From positions 1-32,998 of the forward strand of contig JANXTF010000096.1 in NCBI GenBank assembly GCA_025352565.1: a stretch of 32,998 nt of DNA, read 5' to 3'. Positions 9,892 through 18,603 of this stretch are shown here, in pieces. Position 1 is the first letter of the stretch; every line of letters begins with the position of its first letter. The stretch comes from Rhodospirillales bacterium. GTDB lineage: Bacteria > Pseudomonadota > Alphaproteobacteria > Acetobacterales > Acetobacteraceae. Made by a program: the position numbers and the translations under genes. The notes below the pieces were generated by a model. It did not search any database. It had not been told where the DNA came from and saw only the letters and a program-made list of their open reading frames with translations.

Positions 9892-9994
9892 GGTATTCCC
9901 CGTTTTACCGCCCGGAATAGAACGCGGGCCGGCACGCTGGCAAACCGGGGCCTCCCTGCCTATGGTGCGCCGCCTTCGTGCCAGGAATGATCAA

Positions 9995-11908
9995 ATGCTC
10001 GCTATCTTTCGCCGCTACCTCAACACATGGCCAGCCCGCCTGTTCTTCCTGGTTCTGGTCGCCTCGTTCGGCCTGTGGGGCGTCGCCGACGTCATCCGCA
10101 ATCTGGGCGCCGGCGACGGATCGGCCGCGACCGTGGCCGGCCGCAAGATCGAGATGCCGGAGTTGCAGGACGCCTATCGCCGGCAACTCGCGCAGGTGAC
10201 CCGCATGTTCGGCACCCAGGTGCAGCCCACCCCGCAAATCCGCCGCTCGGTGGCCGAACAATCGCTGGCACAGCTGGTGACCCAGGCGGCGCTCGACGCC
10301 AAGGTCGACGAGTTGGGACTGACCGCACCCGACGACGCGGTGCGCGCCGCCGTGTTCGTCATCCCCAACTTCCACGGCGCCGGCGGCACGTTCAGCCGTC
10401 CGGCGTTCGAGGCCTTCCTGCGCAACGCCGGCCTGACCGAGCAGCGGTTTCTGTCCCTGATGCGCACCGACCTCGACGCCCGCCAGCTGATGGAGGCGGT
10501 GCGGTCAGGCTCAGAGGCGCCCGAGATCGAGACGCGCGCCGTGTTCGCCTTCCAGCAGGAGAAGCGCGTCGCCGACGCGGTGCAGGTGCCATTCGCCGCC
10601 ATCCCGCCCCCTGCGGCACCCACCGAAGCCCAGCTGCATCGCTGGTACGACAACCATCCGGACGACTACCGCACGCCGGAGCTGCGCCGCATCAAGGCCG
10701 TGATCCTGGCGCCGCAGACCGTGGCGCGCGACATCGACGTGAGCGAGGACGAGATGCGCGCGGACTACACGCAGCACCAGTCATTATACCAACAGCCCGA
10801 GCGGCGCTCGGTGCAGATCGTCGAGGCTCCCACCGAAGCCCTCGCGGGCACGCTGGCCGGCCGGCTGAGCGACGGCACGGATTGGGATGCGGTCCGCAAA
10901 GCCGCCGAGGCCGCCGGCGGCTCGGCCGTGGAACTGACCGACGCGACGCGGATCGAATTTCCCTCGCGAGCCCTGGCCGACTCGGTGTTCGCGGCGGCGG
11001 CGAACGTGGTGTCGGTCCCGTCGCAGGATGGCGCATCGTGGGGCGTGGTGCGGGTGACGAAAATCGCACCGGGCCTGTCGCGCAGCTTCGACCAGGCCAA
11101 GGACGAGGCGCGCGCGCGCGTGATCGCTTCCAAGGCCGCGGATGTGATGGATGTCCGGGCCAACCGGATCGAGGGCCTGCTCACGGGCGGCACCACGCTC
11201 GACGACCTGCCGGCCGATATCGGCGTGGCGGCCGTGGCGGGCACGCTCGACGCCCAGGGTAACACGGCGGCGGGCGAGCGGGCACCCATTCCCGGCCCGG
11301 CCGAACTGCGCCCCGCCTTCGTGCAGGCCGCGTTCCAGGCCAAGCCGGGCGACGCGGTGCATCTGGTGCAGGCGCCAAACGCCGCCGATGGGAGCCAGTC
11401 CTACTATGCGGTCGCGGTCGAGGCGATCACGCCGCCGGCCACCAGGCCCTACGAGGAGGTGGCCGCCTCGGCCGAGGCCGACTGGACCCACGACGCGCTG
11501 CGCCATGCCGCGGACGAGGCTGCGGCGAAGGTCCTGGCGGCGGTCAAGGGCGGCCAGAGCCTCGCGGACGCTGCCGTGATCGCGGGCCTCGCGGTCCGCC
11601 GCCTGCCTCCCGTCGGCCGCGCCGCGCCGGTGGCAGGCGTGCCGGCTCAGCTGATACAGCCGCTGTTCGGCATGAAGCAGGGCGAGGCCACCATGTTCGA
11701 GGACGCCGACGGCTTCACGGTGGCGGTACTCGCGGAAATCCAGACCGCGAACGCGGATGCCGATCCGGTGGGTTACGGGCAGATGCGCGAGGCGCTCAAC
11801 CGCGCCGTGGGCGACGACACGGAGAACGTGTTCGCCGCCGCCGTGCGGGACCGCGCCAGGCCCAAGGTGAACCGCGCGGCGATCGAGAGCCTGGTCCAGG
11901 CGGAGTAG
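9995..11908 (+). CDS. PpiD-like membrane-anchored periplasmic foldase (SurA_N/rotamase type)
   Basis: 637-residue PpiD-type protein that helps newly exported envelope proteins fold at the Sec exit. A single N-terminal membrane anchor ([21 protein letters not shown], about residues 11-31) follows a short basic cytoplasmic head. The SurA_N-like chaperone region comes next: [39 protein letters not shown] and [18 protein letters not shown] degenerate PPIC-type rotamase region and a long Ala-rich helical C-terminus follow. Prolyl isomerase activity is doubtful from sequence, as is usual for PpiD. The ATG at 9995 is chosen for AGGA eight bases upstream and because the anchor starts immediately. trpD follows 70 bases downstream. 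The gene symbol ppiD would be reasonable but orthology was not tested. Confidence 0.88.
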   Translation: MLAIFRRYLNTWPARLFFLVLVASFGLWGVADVIRNLGAGDGSAATVAGRKIEMPELQDAYRRQLAQVTRMFGTQVQPTPQIRRSVAEQSLAQLVTQAALDAKVDELGLTAPDDAVRAAVFVIPNFHGAGGTFSRPAFEAFLRNAGLTEQRFLSLMRTDLDARQLMEAVRSGSEAPEIETRAVFAFQQEKRVADAVQVPFAAIPPPAAPTEAQLHRWYDNHPDDYRTPELRRIKAVILAPQTVARDIDVSEDEMRADYTQHQSLYQQPERRSVQIVEAPTEALAGTLAGRLSDGTDWDAVRKAAEAAGGSAVELTDATRIEFPSRALADSVFAAAANVVSVPSQDGASWGVVRVTKIAPGLSRSFDQAKDEARARVIASKAADVMDVRANRIEGLLTGGTTLDDLPADIGVAAVAGTLDAQGNTAAGERAPIPGPAELRPAFVQAAFQAKPGDAVHLVQAPNAADGSQSYYAVAVEAITPPATRPYEEVAASAEADWTHDALRHAADEAAAKVLAAVKGGQSLADAAVIAGLAVRRLPPVGRAAPVAGVPAQLIQPLFGMKQGEATMFEDADGFTVAVLAEIQTANADADPVGYGQMREALNRAVGDDTENVFAAAVRDRARPKVNRAAIESLVQAE

Positions 11909-11978
11909 GCCGTCTTTTGCCCGACGCACTCGCCGCACGCCGGCCGCCCCTGTATATCCGCATCGAACACGAGCACGC

Positions 11979-12986
11979 ATGACCAACCTCAAGCCCGTCC
12001 TGGCCCGCCTCGCCCTCGGCGCCACGCTATCCGAGCCGGAAGCCGAGGAGGCGTTCGGCATCATTATGTCGGGCGAGGCCACGCCCGCCCAGATCGCGGG
12101 CCTACTGATGGCCATGCGGCTGCGCGGCGAGACGGTGGCCGAGTTGACCGGGGCGGTTCGGGCGATGCGTGGGCGCATGGCGCGGGTCGAGGCGCCACCG
12201 GGCGCGATCGACGTGTGCGGCACCGGGGGCGACAATGCCGGGACGCTCAACGTGTCGTCCGCCGTCACCTTCGTGCTGGCGGGACTGGGGGTGCCGGTCG
12301 CCAAGCACGGCAACCGCGCGCTCAGCTCGCGCACCGGCGGCTCGGACGTGCTGACCGCGCTGGGCGTGAATGTGGACGTGCCGCTCGAGCGGCTGCCCGC
12401 GGTGCTTCGCGCCTCCGGCTGCGCGTTCCTGTTCGCCCCGCGCCACCATGCGGCGCTGCGGCACGCCGCCGGCCCCAGGGTGGAACTGGGCACGCGCACC
12501 ATCTTCAACCTACTGGGACCGCTCACCAATCCGGCCGGCGTCACCCGCCAGTTGACCGGCGTGTTCGATCCCGCCTGGGCGCGGCCGATGACCGAGACCT
12601 TGTCCCGGCTCGGGACCACCCGGTGTTGGCTGGTGCATGGCATGGGACTCGACGAGTTGACGGTCGCCGGCGAGAGCCAGGTGGTCGAGTTGCGGGACGG
12701 CGCGATCCGCGAATTCGCCGTCACCCCCGAGGAGGCCGGGCTGCGGCGGGCGCCGATCGCCGAGATCCACGGCGGGGACGCGGCGGTGAACGCGGCGGCT
12801 CTGCTGGCGCTGCTGCAAGGCGCGACTGGCGCCTACCGCGAGACGGTGCTGCTCAATGCAGCGGCCGGTTTGATCGTGGCCGAGCGGGTGGCGACCTTGC
12901 GCGAGGGCGCGGTTCTGGCGGCAGCGGCGCTCGACAGCGGCGCGGCCATGGCGGCATTGGAAAGCCTGCGGCGGGAGACGGCATGA
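11979..12986 (+). CDS. trpD: Anthranilate phosphoribosyltransferase
   Basis: Transfers the phosphoribosyl group of PRPP to anthranilate, the second step of the tryptophan branch. The 335-residue length is typical. The helical N-terminal domain is followed by the PRPP-binding glycine loop [17 protein letters not shown] (about residues 72-88), [17 protein letters not shown], and [37 protein letters not shown]. The ATG at 11979 begins a new cluster after the ppiD-like gene. The TGA at 12984-12986 overlaps the ATG of trpC (ATGA), so translation is coupled. trpE and trpG, which provide anthranilate, are not adjacent and not in the window. Confidence 0.97.
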   Translation: MTNLKPVLARLALGATLSEPEAEEAFGIIMSGEATPAQIAGLLMAMRLRGETVAELTGAVRAMRGRMARVEAPPGAIDVCGTGGDNAGTLNVSSAVTFVLAGLGVPVAKHGNRALSSRTGGSDVLTALGVNVDVPLERLPAVLRASGCAFLFAPRHHAALRHAAGPRVELGTRTIFNLLGPLTNPAGVTRQLTGVFDPAWARPMTETLSRLGTTRCWLVHGMGLDELTVAGESQVVELRDGAIREFAVTPEEAGLRRAPIAEIHGGDAAVNAAALLALLQGATGAYRETVLLNAAAGLIVAERVATLREGAVLAAAALDSGAAMAALESLRRETA

Positions 12987-13771
12987 ACGCGCTCGACCGG
13001 ATTTGCGCGGACACGCGCGCCGAGGTCGGCCGGCGGCGGCAGGACCTGCCGCTGGCGCGGGTGCGCGCGCTGGCGATCGCGGCCTCCCCCCCGCGCGGTT
13101 TTGCCCAGGCCCTGCTTTCCACCAGCACCCAAGGGCGGTTCGCGCTGATCGCCGAAATCAAGAAGGCCTCGCCTTCCGGCGGCCTGATCCGGCCGGATTT
13201 CGACCCGGCCCGGCTTGCCGAAGCCTACCGCGACGGCGGCGCCACCTGCCTCTCGGTGCTGACCGACGAGCCGCATTTCCATGGCCTGCCCGAACATCTG
13301 CGCGCCGCCCGCGCCGCCGTCGGGCTGCCGGTGCTGCGGAAGGACTTCATGCTCGACGCCTGGCAGATTTACGAAAGCCGCATGATGGGCGCCGACTGCA
13401 TCCTGCTCATCATGGCTGCCCTCGACGATGCCCTGGCGGTCGATCTGGAACAACAGGCGCGCGCGCTGGGGATGGACGTGCTGGTCGAGGTGCATGACCG
13501 CGCCGAACTGGAACGGGCACTCGGCCTGCAAACCAGACTCGTGGGCATAAACAGCCGCAACCTCAAGACATTGAAGACCGATCTGGCGACCGTTTTCGAG
13601 CTGGCCCCGCTGGTGCCGCCGGATCGCGTGCTGGTGGCCGAAAGCGGTCTGCGCGAGAACGCCGACCTCAAACGGCTGGCCGGGATCGGCGTCAACTGCT
13701 TCCTCGTCGGCGAAAGCCTGATGCGCCAGCCAGACGTGGCGGGCGCCACAAGAACGCTGCTCGCGGCATGA
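12983..13771 (+). CDS. trpC: Indole-3-glycerol phosphate synthase
   Basis: Closes the indole ring from carboxyphenylaminodeoxyribulose phosphate in tryptophan synthesis. It is a 262-residue TIM barrel. Catalytic segments are visible: [22 protein letters not shown] (Glu and Lys of strand 1), [15 protein letters not shown] (general-acid Lys), [10 protein letters not shown] (Glu), [10 protein letters not shown] (Asn) and VAESGL (Glu, Ser). Many family members have SPSKG in the first motif; here it is SPSGG, but the catalytic Lys earlier in the motif is intact. It is coupled to trpD by an ATGA overlap and to moaC by another. No PRAI (trpF) domain is fused to it. Confidence 0.97.
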   Translation: MNALDRICADTRAEVGRRRQDLPLARVRALAIAASPPRGFAQALLSTSTQGRFALIAEIKKASPSGGLIRPDFDPARLAEAYRDGGATCLSVLTDEPHFHGLPEHLRAARAAVGLPVLRKDFMLDAWQIYESRMMGADCILLIMAALDDALAVDLEQQARALGMDVLVEVHDRAELERALGLQTRLVGINSRNLKTLKTDLATVFELAPLVPPDRVLVAESGLRENADLKRLAGIGVNCFLVGESLMRQPDVAGATRTLLAA

Positions 13772-14241
13772 GCAAGCTCACGCATTTCGATGCGGATGGG
13801 CACGCGGCCATGGTCGATGTGGGCGGCAAGGCGGTGACGGATCGGGCCGCGACCGCGCGGGTGCGGGTCGTGATGCTGCCCACGACGCTGCGGATGATCG
13901 TGGACGGGGGGGCGAAAAAGGGCGATGTGTTCGGGGTCGCGCGTCTGGCCGGCATCATGGGCGCCAAACGGACCAGCGACCTCATCCCGTTGTGCCATCC
14001 GCTGGCCATCACGGCCGTGACCGTCGATCTGGCGGCCGATGGCGAGGACGCCGTGGCGATCACCGCCACGGTGCGGACCTCCGGGCGCACCGGCGTGGAG
14101 ATGGAAGCGCTGACGGCGGCCAGCGTGGCGGCGTTGACGGTGTACGACATGTGCAAGGCGGTGGATCGCGGGATGCGGATCGAGGGGCTGCGCGTGGTCG
14201 AGAAATCCGGCGGCAAGTCGGGCGACTTCGTCCAGCCGTGA
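13768..14241 (+). CDS. moaC: Cyclic pyranopterin monophosphate synthase
   Basis: Second enzyme of molybdenum-cofactor synthesis; works after MoaA to form cyclic pyranopterin monophosphate. The 157-residue length is normal. Hallmarks seen are [59 protein letters not shown], the [29 protein letters not shown] segment, and [12 protein letters not shown] at the C-terminus. It starts with an ATGA overlap with trpC and ends in a TGATG overlap with moeA. Its place between trpC and moeA is a widespread alphaproteobacterial arrangement with no obvious metabolic logic beyond co-transcription. Confidence 0.97.
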   Translation: MSKLTHFDADGHAAMVDVGGKAVTDRAATARVRVVMLPTTLRMIVDGGAKKGDVFGVARLAGIMGAKRTSDLIPLCHPLAITAVTVDLAADGEDAVAITATVRTSGRTGVEMEALTAASVAALTVYDMCKAVDRGMRIEGLRVVEKSGGKSGDFVQP

Positions 14242-15446
14242 TGATTTCGGTCGTCGAGGCGCGGGCGCGCATCCTGGCCGGGCTGGTGCCCACCGCCGCC
14301 GAGATCGTGGCGCTGGCCGAGGCGTGGGGCCGGGTGTCGTCACTCCCGGTCGTGGCCCGCCTCACCCAGCCGCCGCGCGATGTCTCGGCCATGGACGGCT
14401 ATGCGTTGCGGTCCGAAGCGGGCGGCCTGGGCGCGAGGCTGCAACTGGTGGGCAGCGCGCCGGCCGGCCATCCATGGCAGGGTGCCCCGCTGCGCGACAA
14501 CCAGACCGTGCGGCTGTTCACCGGCAGCATCGTGCCGGACGGCGCCGATGCCATTCTGATCCAGGAAGATGCGACTCCCGACGGCGATATTGTGCGGGTC
14601 GACGAAGCCGTGCGCGCCGGCCGCCATATCCGGCGCGCCGGCCAGGATTTCGCGGCAGGCGACACGCTGATCCGCCCGGCACGCCGGCTTTCCGCGCGCG
14701 ATATCGGCTTGGCGGCTGCGGGCAACCACCCGTGGCTCACCGTTCATCGCCGCCCGCGCGTCGCCATCCTGGCCACCGGCGACGAGATCGCGATGCCGGG
14801 CGAGCCCATCCCGCCGGGCGGCATCGTCAGTTCCAACTCCCACGCGCTCGCCGCCCTGGTGCGCGCCAGCGGCGGCGACCCGATCGTGCTGCCGGTCGCG
14901 GCGGACGACCGCATCGCACTCGCCGCCGCCGCCGACTCGGCCGCCGGATGCGACCTGCTGGTCACCACCGGCGGCGCGAGCGTCGGCGAGCACGATCTGG
15001 TGCAGGCGGCATTTTCCACGCGGGGCCTCGCTGTCGATTTCTGGAAGATCGCCATGCGCCCCGGCAAGCCGCTCATGTTCGGCCGTCTCGGGGCGCTGCC
15101 GGTGATCGGCCTGCCCGGCAACCCCGTCTCGTCGATGATCTGCGGCATTCTTTTCGTGATGCCCGCGATCCAGCTTCTCTCGGGCCTCCCTGGCGAGGCT
15201 CCCCCGGTCGTCGCCGCCAGGCTGGCCGCCCCCCTCCCCGCCAACGACCTGCGGGCCGACCATCTTCGCGCGACGCTGCGTGTCGCCGCCGGGGGCTTGG
15301 AGGCATGTGCCTTCGACCGGCAGGACTCCGCGATGCTGCGCCTGTTGAGCCTGGCGGACGGCCTGATCCTCCGCGCTCCTCACGCCCCGGCGGCCGAGGC
15401 CGGCGCCGTGGTCGAGGTAATCCGCCTCGATACGCTGGGCCTGTGA
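14241..15446 (+). CDS. moeA: Molybdopterin molybdenumtransferase
   Basis: Inserts molybdate into adenylated molybdopterin, the last common step of molybdenum-cofactor synthesis. It is 401 residues. Domain signatures in order are QPPRDVSAMDGYALR (about 48-62), RLFTGSIVPDGADAILIQED, GAGQDF-type RRAGQDFAAGDTLI, VAILATGDEI, IVSSNSHALAALVRASGG, LLVTTGGASVGEHD, WKIAMRPGKPLMFG, VIGLPGNPVSSM, and a C-terminal beta-barrel domain. The ATG at 14241 shares one base with the moaC stop. After its TGA comes a 93-base gap carrying the lexA promoter and SOS box, so lexA can be expressed separately. Confidence 0.97.
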   Translation: MISVVEARARILAGLVPTAAEIVALAEAWGRVSSLPVVARLTQPPRDVSAMDGYALRSEAGGLGARLQLVGSAPAGHPWQGAPLRDNQTVRLFTGSIVPDGADAILIQEDATPDGDIVRVDEAVRAGRHIRRAGQDFAAGDTLIRPARRLSARDIGLAAAGNHPWLTVHRRPRVAILATGDEIAMPGEPIPPGGIVSSNSHALAALVRASGGDPIVLPVAADDRIALAAAADSAAGCDLLVTTGGASVGEHDLVQAAFSTRGLAVDFWKIAMRPGKPLMFGRLGALPVIGLPGNPVSSMICGILFVMPAIQLLSGLPGEAPPVVAARLAAPLPANDLRADHLRATLRVAAGGLEACAFDRQDSAMLRLLSLADGLILRAPHAPAAEAGAVVEVIRLDTLGL

Positions 15447-15453
15447 ACTCCGC

Positions 15454-15483
15454 TTGACGCGCCAACGGGAACCAATGTAGAAC
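15454..15483 (+). promoter_or_regulatory. lexA promoter with LexA (SOS) box
   Basis: GAAC at 15469-15472 and GAAC at 15480-15483 are separated by exactly 7 bases, the alphaproteobacterial LexA site (GTTC-N7-GTTC on the other strand). A TTGACG at 15454-15459 is a good -35 box, and TAGAAC at 15478-15483, 18 bases on, is a plausible -10. The SOS box therefore lies between and over the promoter elements, 56 bases before the lexA ATG. LexA autorepression is the expected consequence. Confidence 0.85.
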
Positions 15484-15539
15484 GCCGGCTCAGTTGCCGG
15501 TTTGTTCCTTCCTCCACGTCCGGCCGTCGGGAGAGACCC

Positions 15540-16253
15540 ATGCTGACCCGCAAGCAGCACGAGCTGCTGATCTTCATCGACCGCCACATCAAGGCCACCG
15601 GCTTCTCCCCGAGCTTCGAGGAGATGAAGGACGCGCTGGATCTTAAATCGAAATCCGGCATCCACCGGCTGATCTCCGCCCTGGAGGAACGCGGCTTTCT
15701 CCAGCGCCGCCATCACCGCGCCCGCGCGCTGGAGGTCACCCGGCTGCCGAACGCGCCGCCAATGGCGCATGCGGAGGCGGGCGAGCAGGCAGAGGGCAAT
15801 TTTTCGCCCAACGTCATTCATGGCGCGTTCAGCCCCCGTCTGCCCGGCGTCCGTGCGGCGCCAGAGGCGGCAGCCGTGCAATTGCCGATGTATGGCCGCA
15901 TCGCCGCCGGCCAGCCGATCGAGGCGATGCGCGACGATGGCGTCCATATCGAGGTGCCGATGGCCTGGCTCGGCTCGGGCGAGCATTTCGCGCTTGAGGT
16001 GGCCGGCGACTCGATGGTCGAGGCCGGTATCCTGAGCGGCGACACCGTCATCATCCGCAAGGGCGAAACCGCCGAAACGGGCGAAATCGTGGTGGCGCTG
16101 GTGGACGAGAACGAAGTGACCCTGAAGCGCCTCCGCCGACGCGGCAACTCCATCGCGCTGGAGCCGGCCAATGTGCGGCACGAGACACGAATTTTCCCGG
16201 CGGACCGGGTGAAAATCCAGGGACGGCTGGTGGCCTTGTTGCGGAAATACTGA
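15540..16253 (+). CDS. lexA: LexA repressor
   Basis: SOS-response repressor that self-cleaves when RecA filaments form on damaged DNA. It is 237 residues. The N-terminal winged HTH begins [33 protein letters not shown] and continues [16 protein letters not shown] (to about residue 65). A variable linker follows, then the S24 peptidase domain from about 113. The autocleavage bond is Ala123-Gly124 in [11 protein letters not shown]. The catalytic dyad is Ser158 in [10 protein letters not shown] and Lys196 in [11 protein letters not shown]. It is slightly longer than E. coli LexA because of an alphaproteobacterial linker insertion. The exact SOS box upstream and another upstream of imuA indicate its regulon within this window. 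Confidence 0.97.
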   Translation: MLTRKQHELLIFIDRHIKATGFSPSFEEMKDALDLKSKSGIHRLISALEERGFLQRRHHRARALEVTRLPNAPPMAHAEAGEQAEGNFSPNVIHGAFSPRLPGVRAAPEAAAVQLPMYGRIAAGQPIEAMRDDGVHIEVPMAWLGSGEHFALEVAGDSMVEAGILSGDTVIIRKGETAETGEIVVALVDENEVTLKRLRRRGNSIALEPANVRHETRIFPADRVKIQGRLVALLRKY

Positions 16254-16290
16254 CCGGCGCGAGATGATTGGCGGGGCGGGGACTTGGCCC

Positions 16291-16329
16291 TATAACCCGC
16301 CGGTCTAACCCGCCAGCATAACCCACGAG
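16291..16329. repeat. Three tandem 13-bp units upstream of the pcm-like gene
   Basis: Units at 16291-16303 (tataacccgccgg), 16304-16316 (tctaacccgccag) and 16317-16329 (cataacccacgag) share TAACCC at the same phase. They end 25 bases before the start codon at 16355. TATAAC in the first unit could also act as a -10 box. The repeats could be a regulator-binding array or chance. No other intergenic gap here shows such phasing. Confidence 0.5.
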
Positions 16330-16354
16330 TCATTCCCTCCCGCCGCGAGCCAGC

Positions 16355-17050
16355 ATGCAGCCCACCGATTACACCGCCGCCCGTGCCATGATGGTCGATA
16401 GCCAGATCCGGCCCAACAAGGTGACCGACCCGCGCATCCTCGGTGCCATGCGGACACTGCCGCGCGAGCGATTCGTGCCGCTGGCGATGGCCTCGCTCGC
16501 GTATGCCGACGAAGATGTGCCACTCGGCGGCGGGCGCGTGTTGATGGAGCCGATGTTGATCGCGCGGCTGCTGCAAACCGCCGCCGTCCAGCCCGGGGAG
16601 CGCGTGCTGGTGCTTGGCGCCGGCTGCGGCTACGCGGCCTGTGTGCTGGCGGCCTGCGGGGCCGAGGTCGTGGCGTTCGAATCCGAGGAAGACCTCGCGG
16701 CCCATGCGCACGCGCTGCTCGCCGAGTTCGCGCCAGGGGTGACGCTGGTGACGGGCAGGCTGGCCGATGGCTGGCCCGCTTTGGCTCCATACGACGTCGT
16801 GTTCATCGACGGCGCGTTCGAGGAATTGCCGCCCGCGGTCAGCGCGCAGCTCCGCCGTCCCGGCGGCCGCTTGCTGGGCGTGCGCTCGGGTGCGGGGCGC
16901 ATGGGCCAGGCGGTGCTGGGCGAGGCATTCGGCGTGCCGGCGCCCGGCTTGCAGGCGCCCGGCGTGCAGGCGTTGTCCATGCAGGCGGTGTTCGACGCGG
17001 CGACCCCGGTGCTGCCGGAACTGCGCCGGGTCGCGGCTTTCGTCTTCTGA
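16355..17050 (+). CDS. Protein-L-isoaspartate O-methyltransferase family protein
   Basis: 231-residue SAM-dependent methyltransferase of the Pcm family, commonly found upstream of tolC in Alphaproteobacteria. N-terminal MVDSQIRPNKVTDPRIL and RERFVP are family-typical. Motif I for SAM is VLVLGAGCGYAACVLA (about residues 88-103), and PYDVVFIDGAFEELP is the motif II region. The substrate-binding T-I-S-x-P motif of true isoaspartyl repair enzymes is replaced by VLMEP (GGGRVLMEPMLIARLL), so repair activity is uncertain. The C-terminus carries a short in-frame 15-bp repeat encoding PG(L/V)QA units. The ATG at 16355 has only a weak ribosome site. tolC follows 119 bases later on the same strand. Confidence 0.85.
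   Translation: MQPTDYTAARAMMVDSQIRPNKVTDPRILGAMRTLPRERFVPLAMASLAYADEDVPLGGGRVLMEPMLIARLLQTAAVQPGERVLVLGAGCGYAACVLAACGAEVVAFESEEDLAAHAHALLAEFAPGVTLVTGRLADGWPALAPYDVVFIDGAFEELPPAVSAQLRRPGGRLLGVRSGAGRMGQAVLGEAFGVPAPGLQAPGVQALSMQAVFDAATPVLPELRRVAAFVF
16940..16984 (+). repeat. In-frame 15-bp tandem repeat inside the pcm-like gene
   Basis: Units at 16940-16954 and 16955-16969 differ at one base (GCGCCCGGCTTGCAG and GCGCCCGGCGTGCAG). A third diverged unit at 16970-16984 keeps GCG...TGCAG. They encode APGLQ-APGVQ-ALSMQ near the protein C-terminus. The period is a multiple of three, so copy-number change keeps the frame. It looks like a small replication-slippage tract. Confidence 0.7.
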
Positions 17051-17169
17051 GGCGTGGGCGCTCCAAAAGCTTGGCGGCGAACAGGGTGACGTGCGACCAT
17101 GGGCACGGTAACCGGCCGGACCGCGTCAGCGGACGCATTCGGCTTATGATCGCAATAGGGTCTGTCACG

Positions 17170-18603
17170 ATGGGTTTTCGCGCGAATTTGGCCGGTGGCG
17201 TGGCGTTGGCGGCGGCGATGGCCGGCGTCCCGACTCTGGCGCATGCCCAGGTCCATACCTTGCAGGAGGCCCTGGCAGCCGCGTATTCGAATAACCCCAC
17301 GATCCAGGCGGGACGTGCGCTGCTCCGCGCGACCGACGAGAACGTGCCGCAGGCGCTGGCCGGATGGCGCCCGACCGTGGTGCTCAGCGGCAGCGCCGGC
17401 TACGCGATCGGTGATATCCGAACCTACACCGCAGGCAGTTCCAGCGCGTTCGGCACCACCAAAGGCCACGCCAACTACACGCAAAACGACCGGCCGCAGA
17501 ACACCGAGCAGGCGACATTGACCCAGCCGCTGTATCGCGGCGGCCGCACGCGTGCCGGCACCAACCGCGCCGAGAACCAGGTGATGTCGCAGCGCGCGAC
17601 CTTGATCGCGACCGAGCAGCAGGTGTTCCTGGACAGCGTCAACGCCTTCGTCACCGTCATCGCCAACCAGCAATTGCTGCAGCTCAACATCAACAACGAG
17701 CAGGTGCTGACGAAGCAGTTGCAGGCCACCAACGACCGCTTCCGCGTGGGCGAGATCACCCGCACCGACGTGGCCCAGGCCGAGGCGGCCCTCGCGGGGG
17801 CCACCGCGACGCGCCAGACGGCCGAGGGAAACCTCGCCACCGCGCGGGGCACCTATCAGCGCCTGATCGGCGAACTGCCCGACAAGCTGATCGAGCCGCA
17901 ACCGTTGAAGCTGCCCACCAAGACCATCGCCGAGGGCCGCGCGCTGGCCTCGGCCAACAACCCGAACGTGATTGCCGCGCTCTACAACAACGCCGCGGCC
18001 AAGGACAATTTCGATCTCCAGTACAGCGCGCTCCTGCCCAACGCGAGCCTCCAGGCATCGGGCGTCCGGGCGGACAACTCGACCCAGCGCAATTTCCGCT
18101 CCACCAGCGGCTCGCTGCTCGCCAACGTCACCGTGCCGATCTACCAGGGCGGCGCGGAATACGCCGCCATTCGTCAGGCACGCCAGCAGGAGCAGCAGAC
18201 CCGCCGGCAGGTGGACGATGCACGTCGCACCGCGATCCAGTTGCTGGTCAGCGCATGGGAGACCTATCAGGCGGCAAAGGGCACCGCCGACAGCACGCGC
18301 GCGCAGATCCGCTCCAACCAGATCGCGCTCGAAGGCGTGCAGCGCGAGGCAATCGTCGGCAGCCGCACCACACTCGATGTGCTGAACGCCGAGCAATCGC
18401 TGCTGAATTCCCGCTCCACCTTGGTGCAGAACCTCGCCAACGTGGTCACCGCCTCCTATTCGGTCGCCTCCGCCGTCGGCCGCCTAACCGCACGGGACTT
18501 GGCGCTGCCGGTGCCGCTGTACGACGAGACGGCCTATTACGAGGCGGTTCACGACCGTTGGATCGGCACCGGCGATTACGCCACCGGCCAGCCAGGCCGG
18601 TGA
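17170..18603 (+). CDS. tolC: TolC-family outer-membrane efflux/secretion channel
   Basis: About 477-residue outer-membrane channel-tunnel protein working with type I secretion systems or RND pumps. A Sec signal peptide (GFRANLAGGVALAAAMAGVP, cut after LAHA, residue 26) precedes two OEP repeats. Each contains the family signatures: TLQEALAAAYSNNPTIQAGRALL at the start, TLTQPLYRGGRTRAG and RFRVGEITRTDVAQAEAAL in the first half, then VTVPIYQGGAEYAAIRQARQ and REAIVGSRTTLDVLNAEQSLLN in the second. The ATG at 17170 is preferred for its AGGG nine bases upstream and an immediate signal peptide; an in-frame ATG at 17146 would add eight residues. Its TGA overlaps the GTG start of the next gene. Confidence 0.93.
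   Translation: MGFRANLAGGVALAAAMAGVPTLAHAQVHTLQEALAAAYSNNPTIQAGRALLRATDENVPQALAGWRPTVVLSGSAGYAIGDIRTYTAGSSSAFGTTKGHANYTQNDRPQNTEQATLTQPLYRGGRTRAGTNRAENQVMSQRATLIATEQQVFLDSVNAFVTVIANQQLLQLNINNEQVLTKQLQATNDRFRVGEITRTDVAQAEAALAGATATRQTAEGNLATARGTYQRLIGELPDKLIEPQPLKLPTKTIAEGRALASANNPNVIAALYNNAAAKDNFDLQYSALLPNASLQASGVRADNSTQRNFRSTSGSLLANVTVPIYQGGAEYAAIRQARQQEQQTRRQVDDARRTAIQLLVSAWETYQAAKGTADSTRAQIRSNQIALEGVQREAIVGSRTTLDVLNAEQSLLNSRSTLVQNLANVVTASYSVASAVGRLTARDLALPVPLYDETAYYEAVHDRWIGTGDYATGQPGR

Noticed and set aside
13140-13200. Damaged active site in TrpC (SPSGG instead of SPSKG)
   Set aside because: The catalytic Lys lies in the preceding IKK, and the other active-site residues are intact; the Gly variant is found in functional enzymes such as archaeal ones (SPSG).
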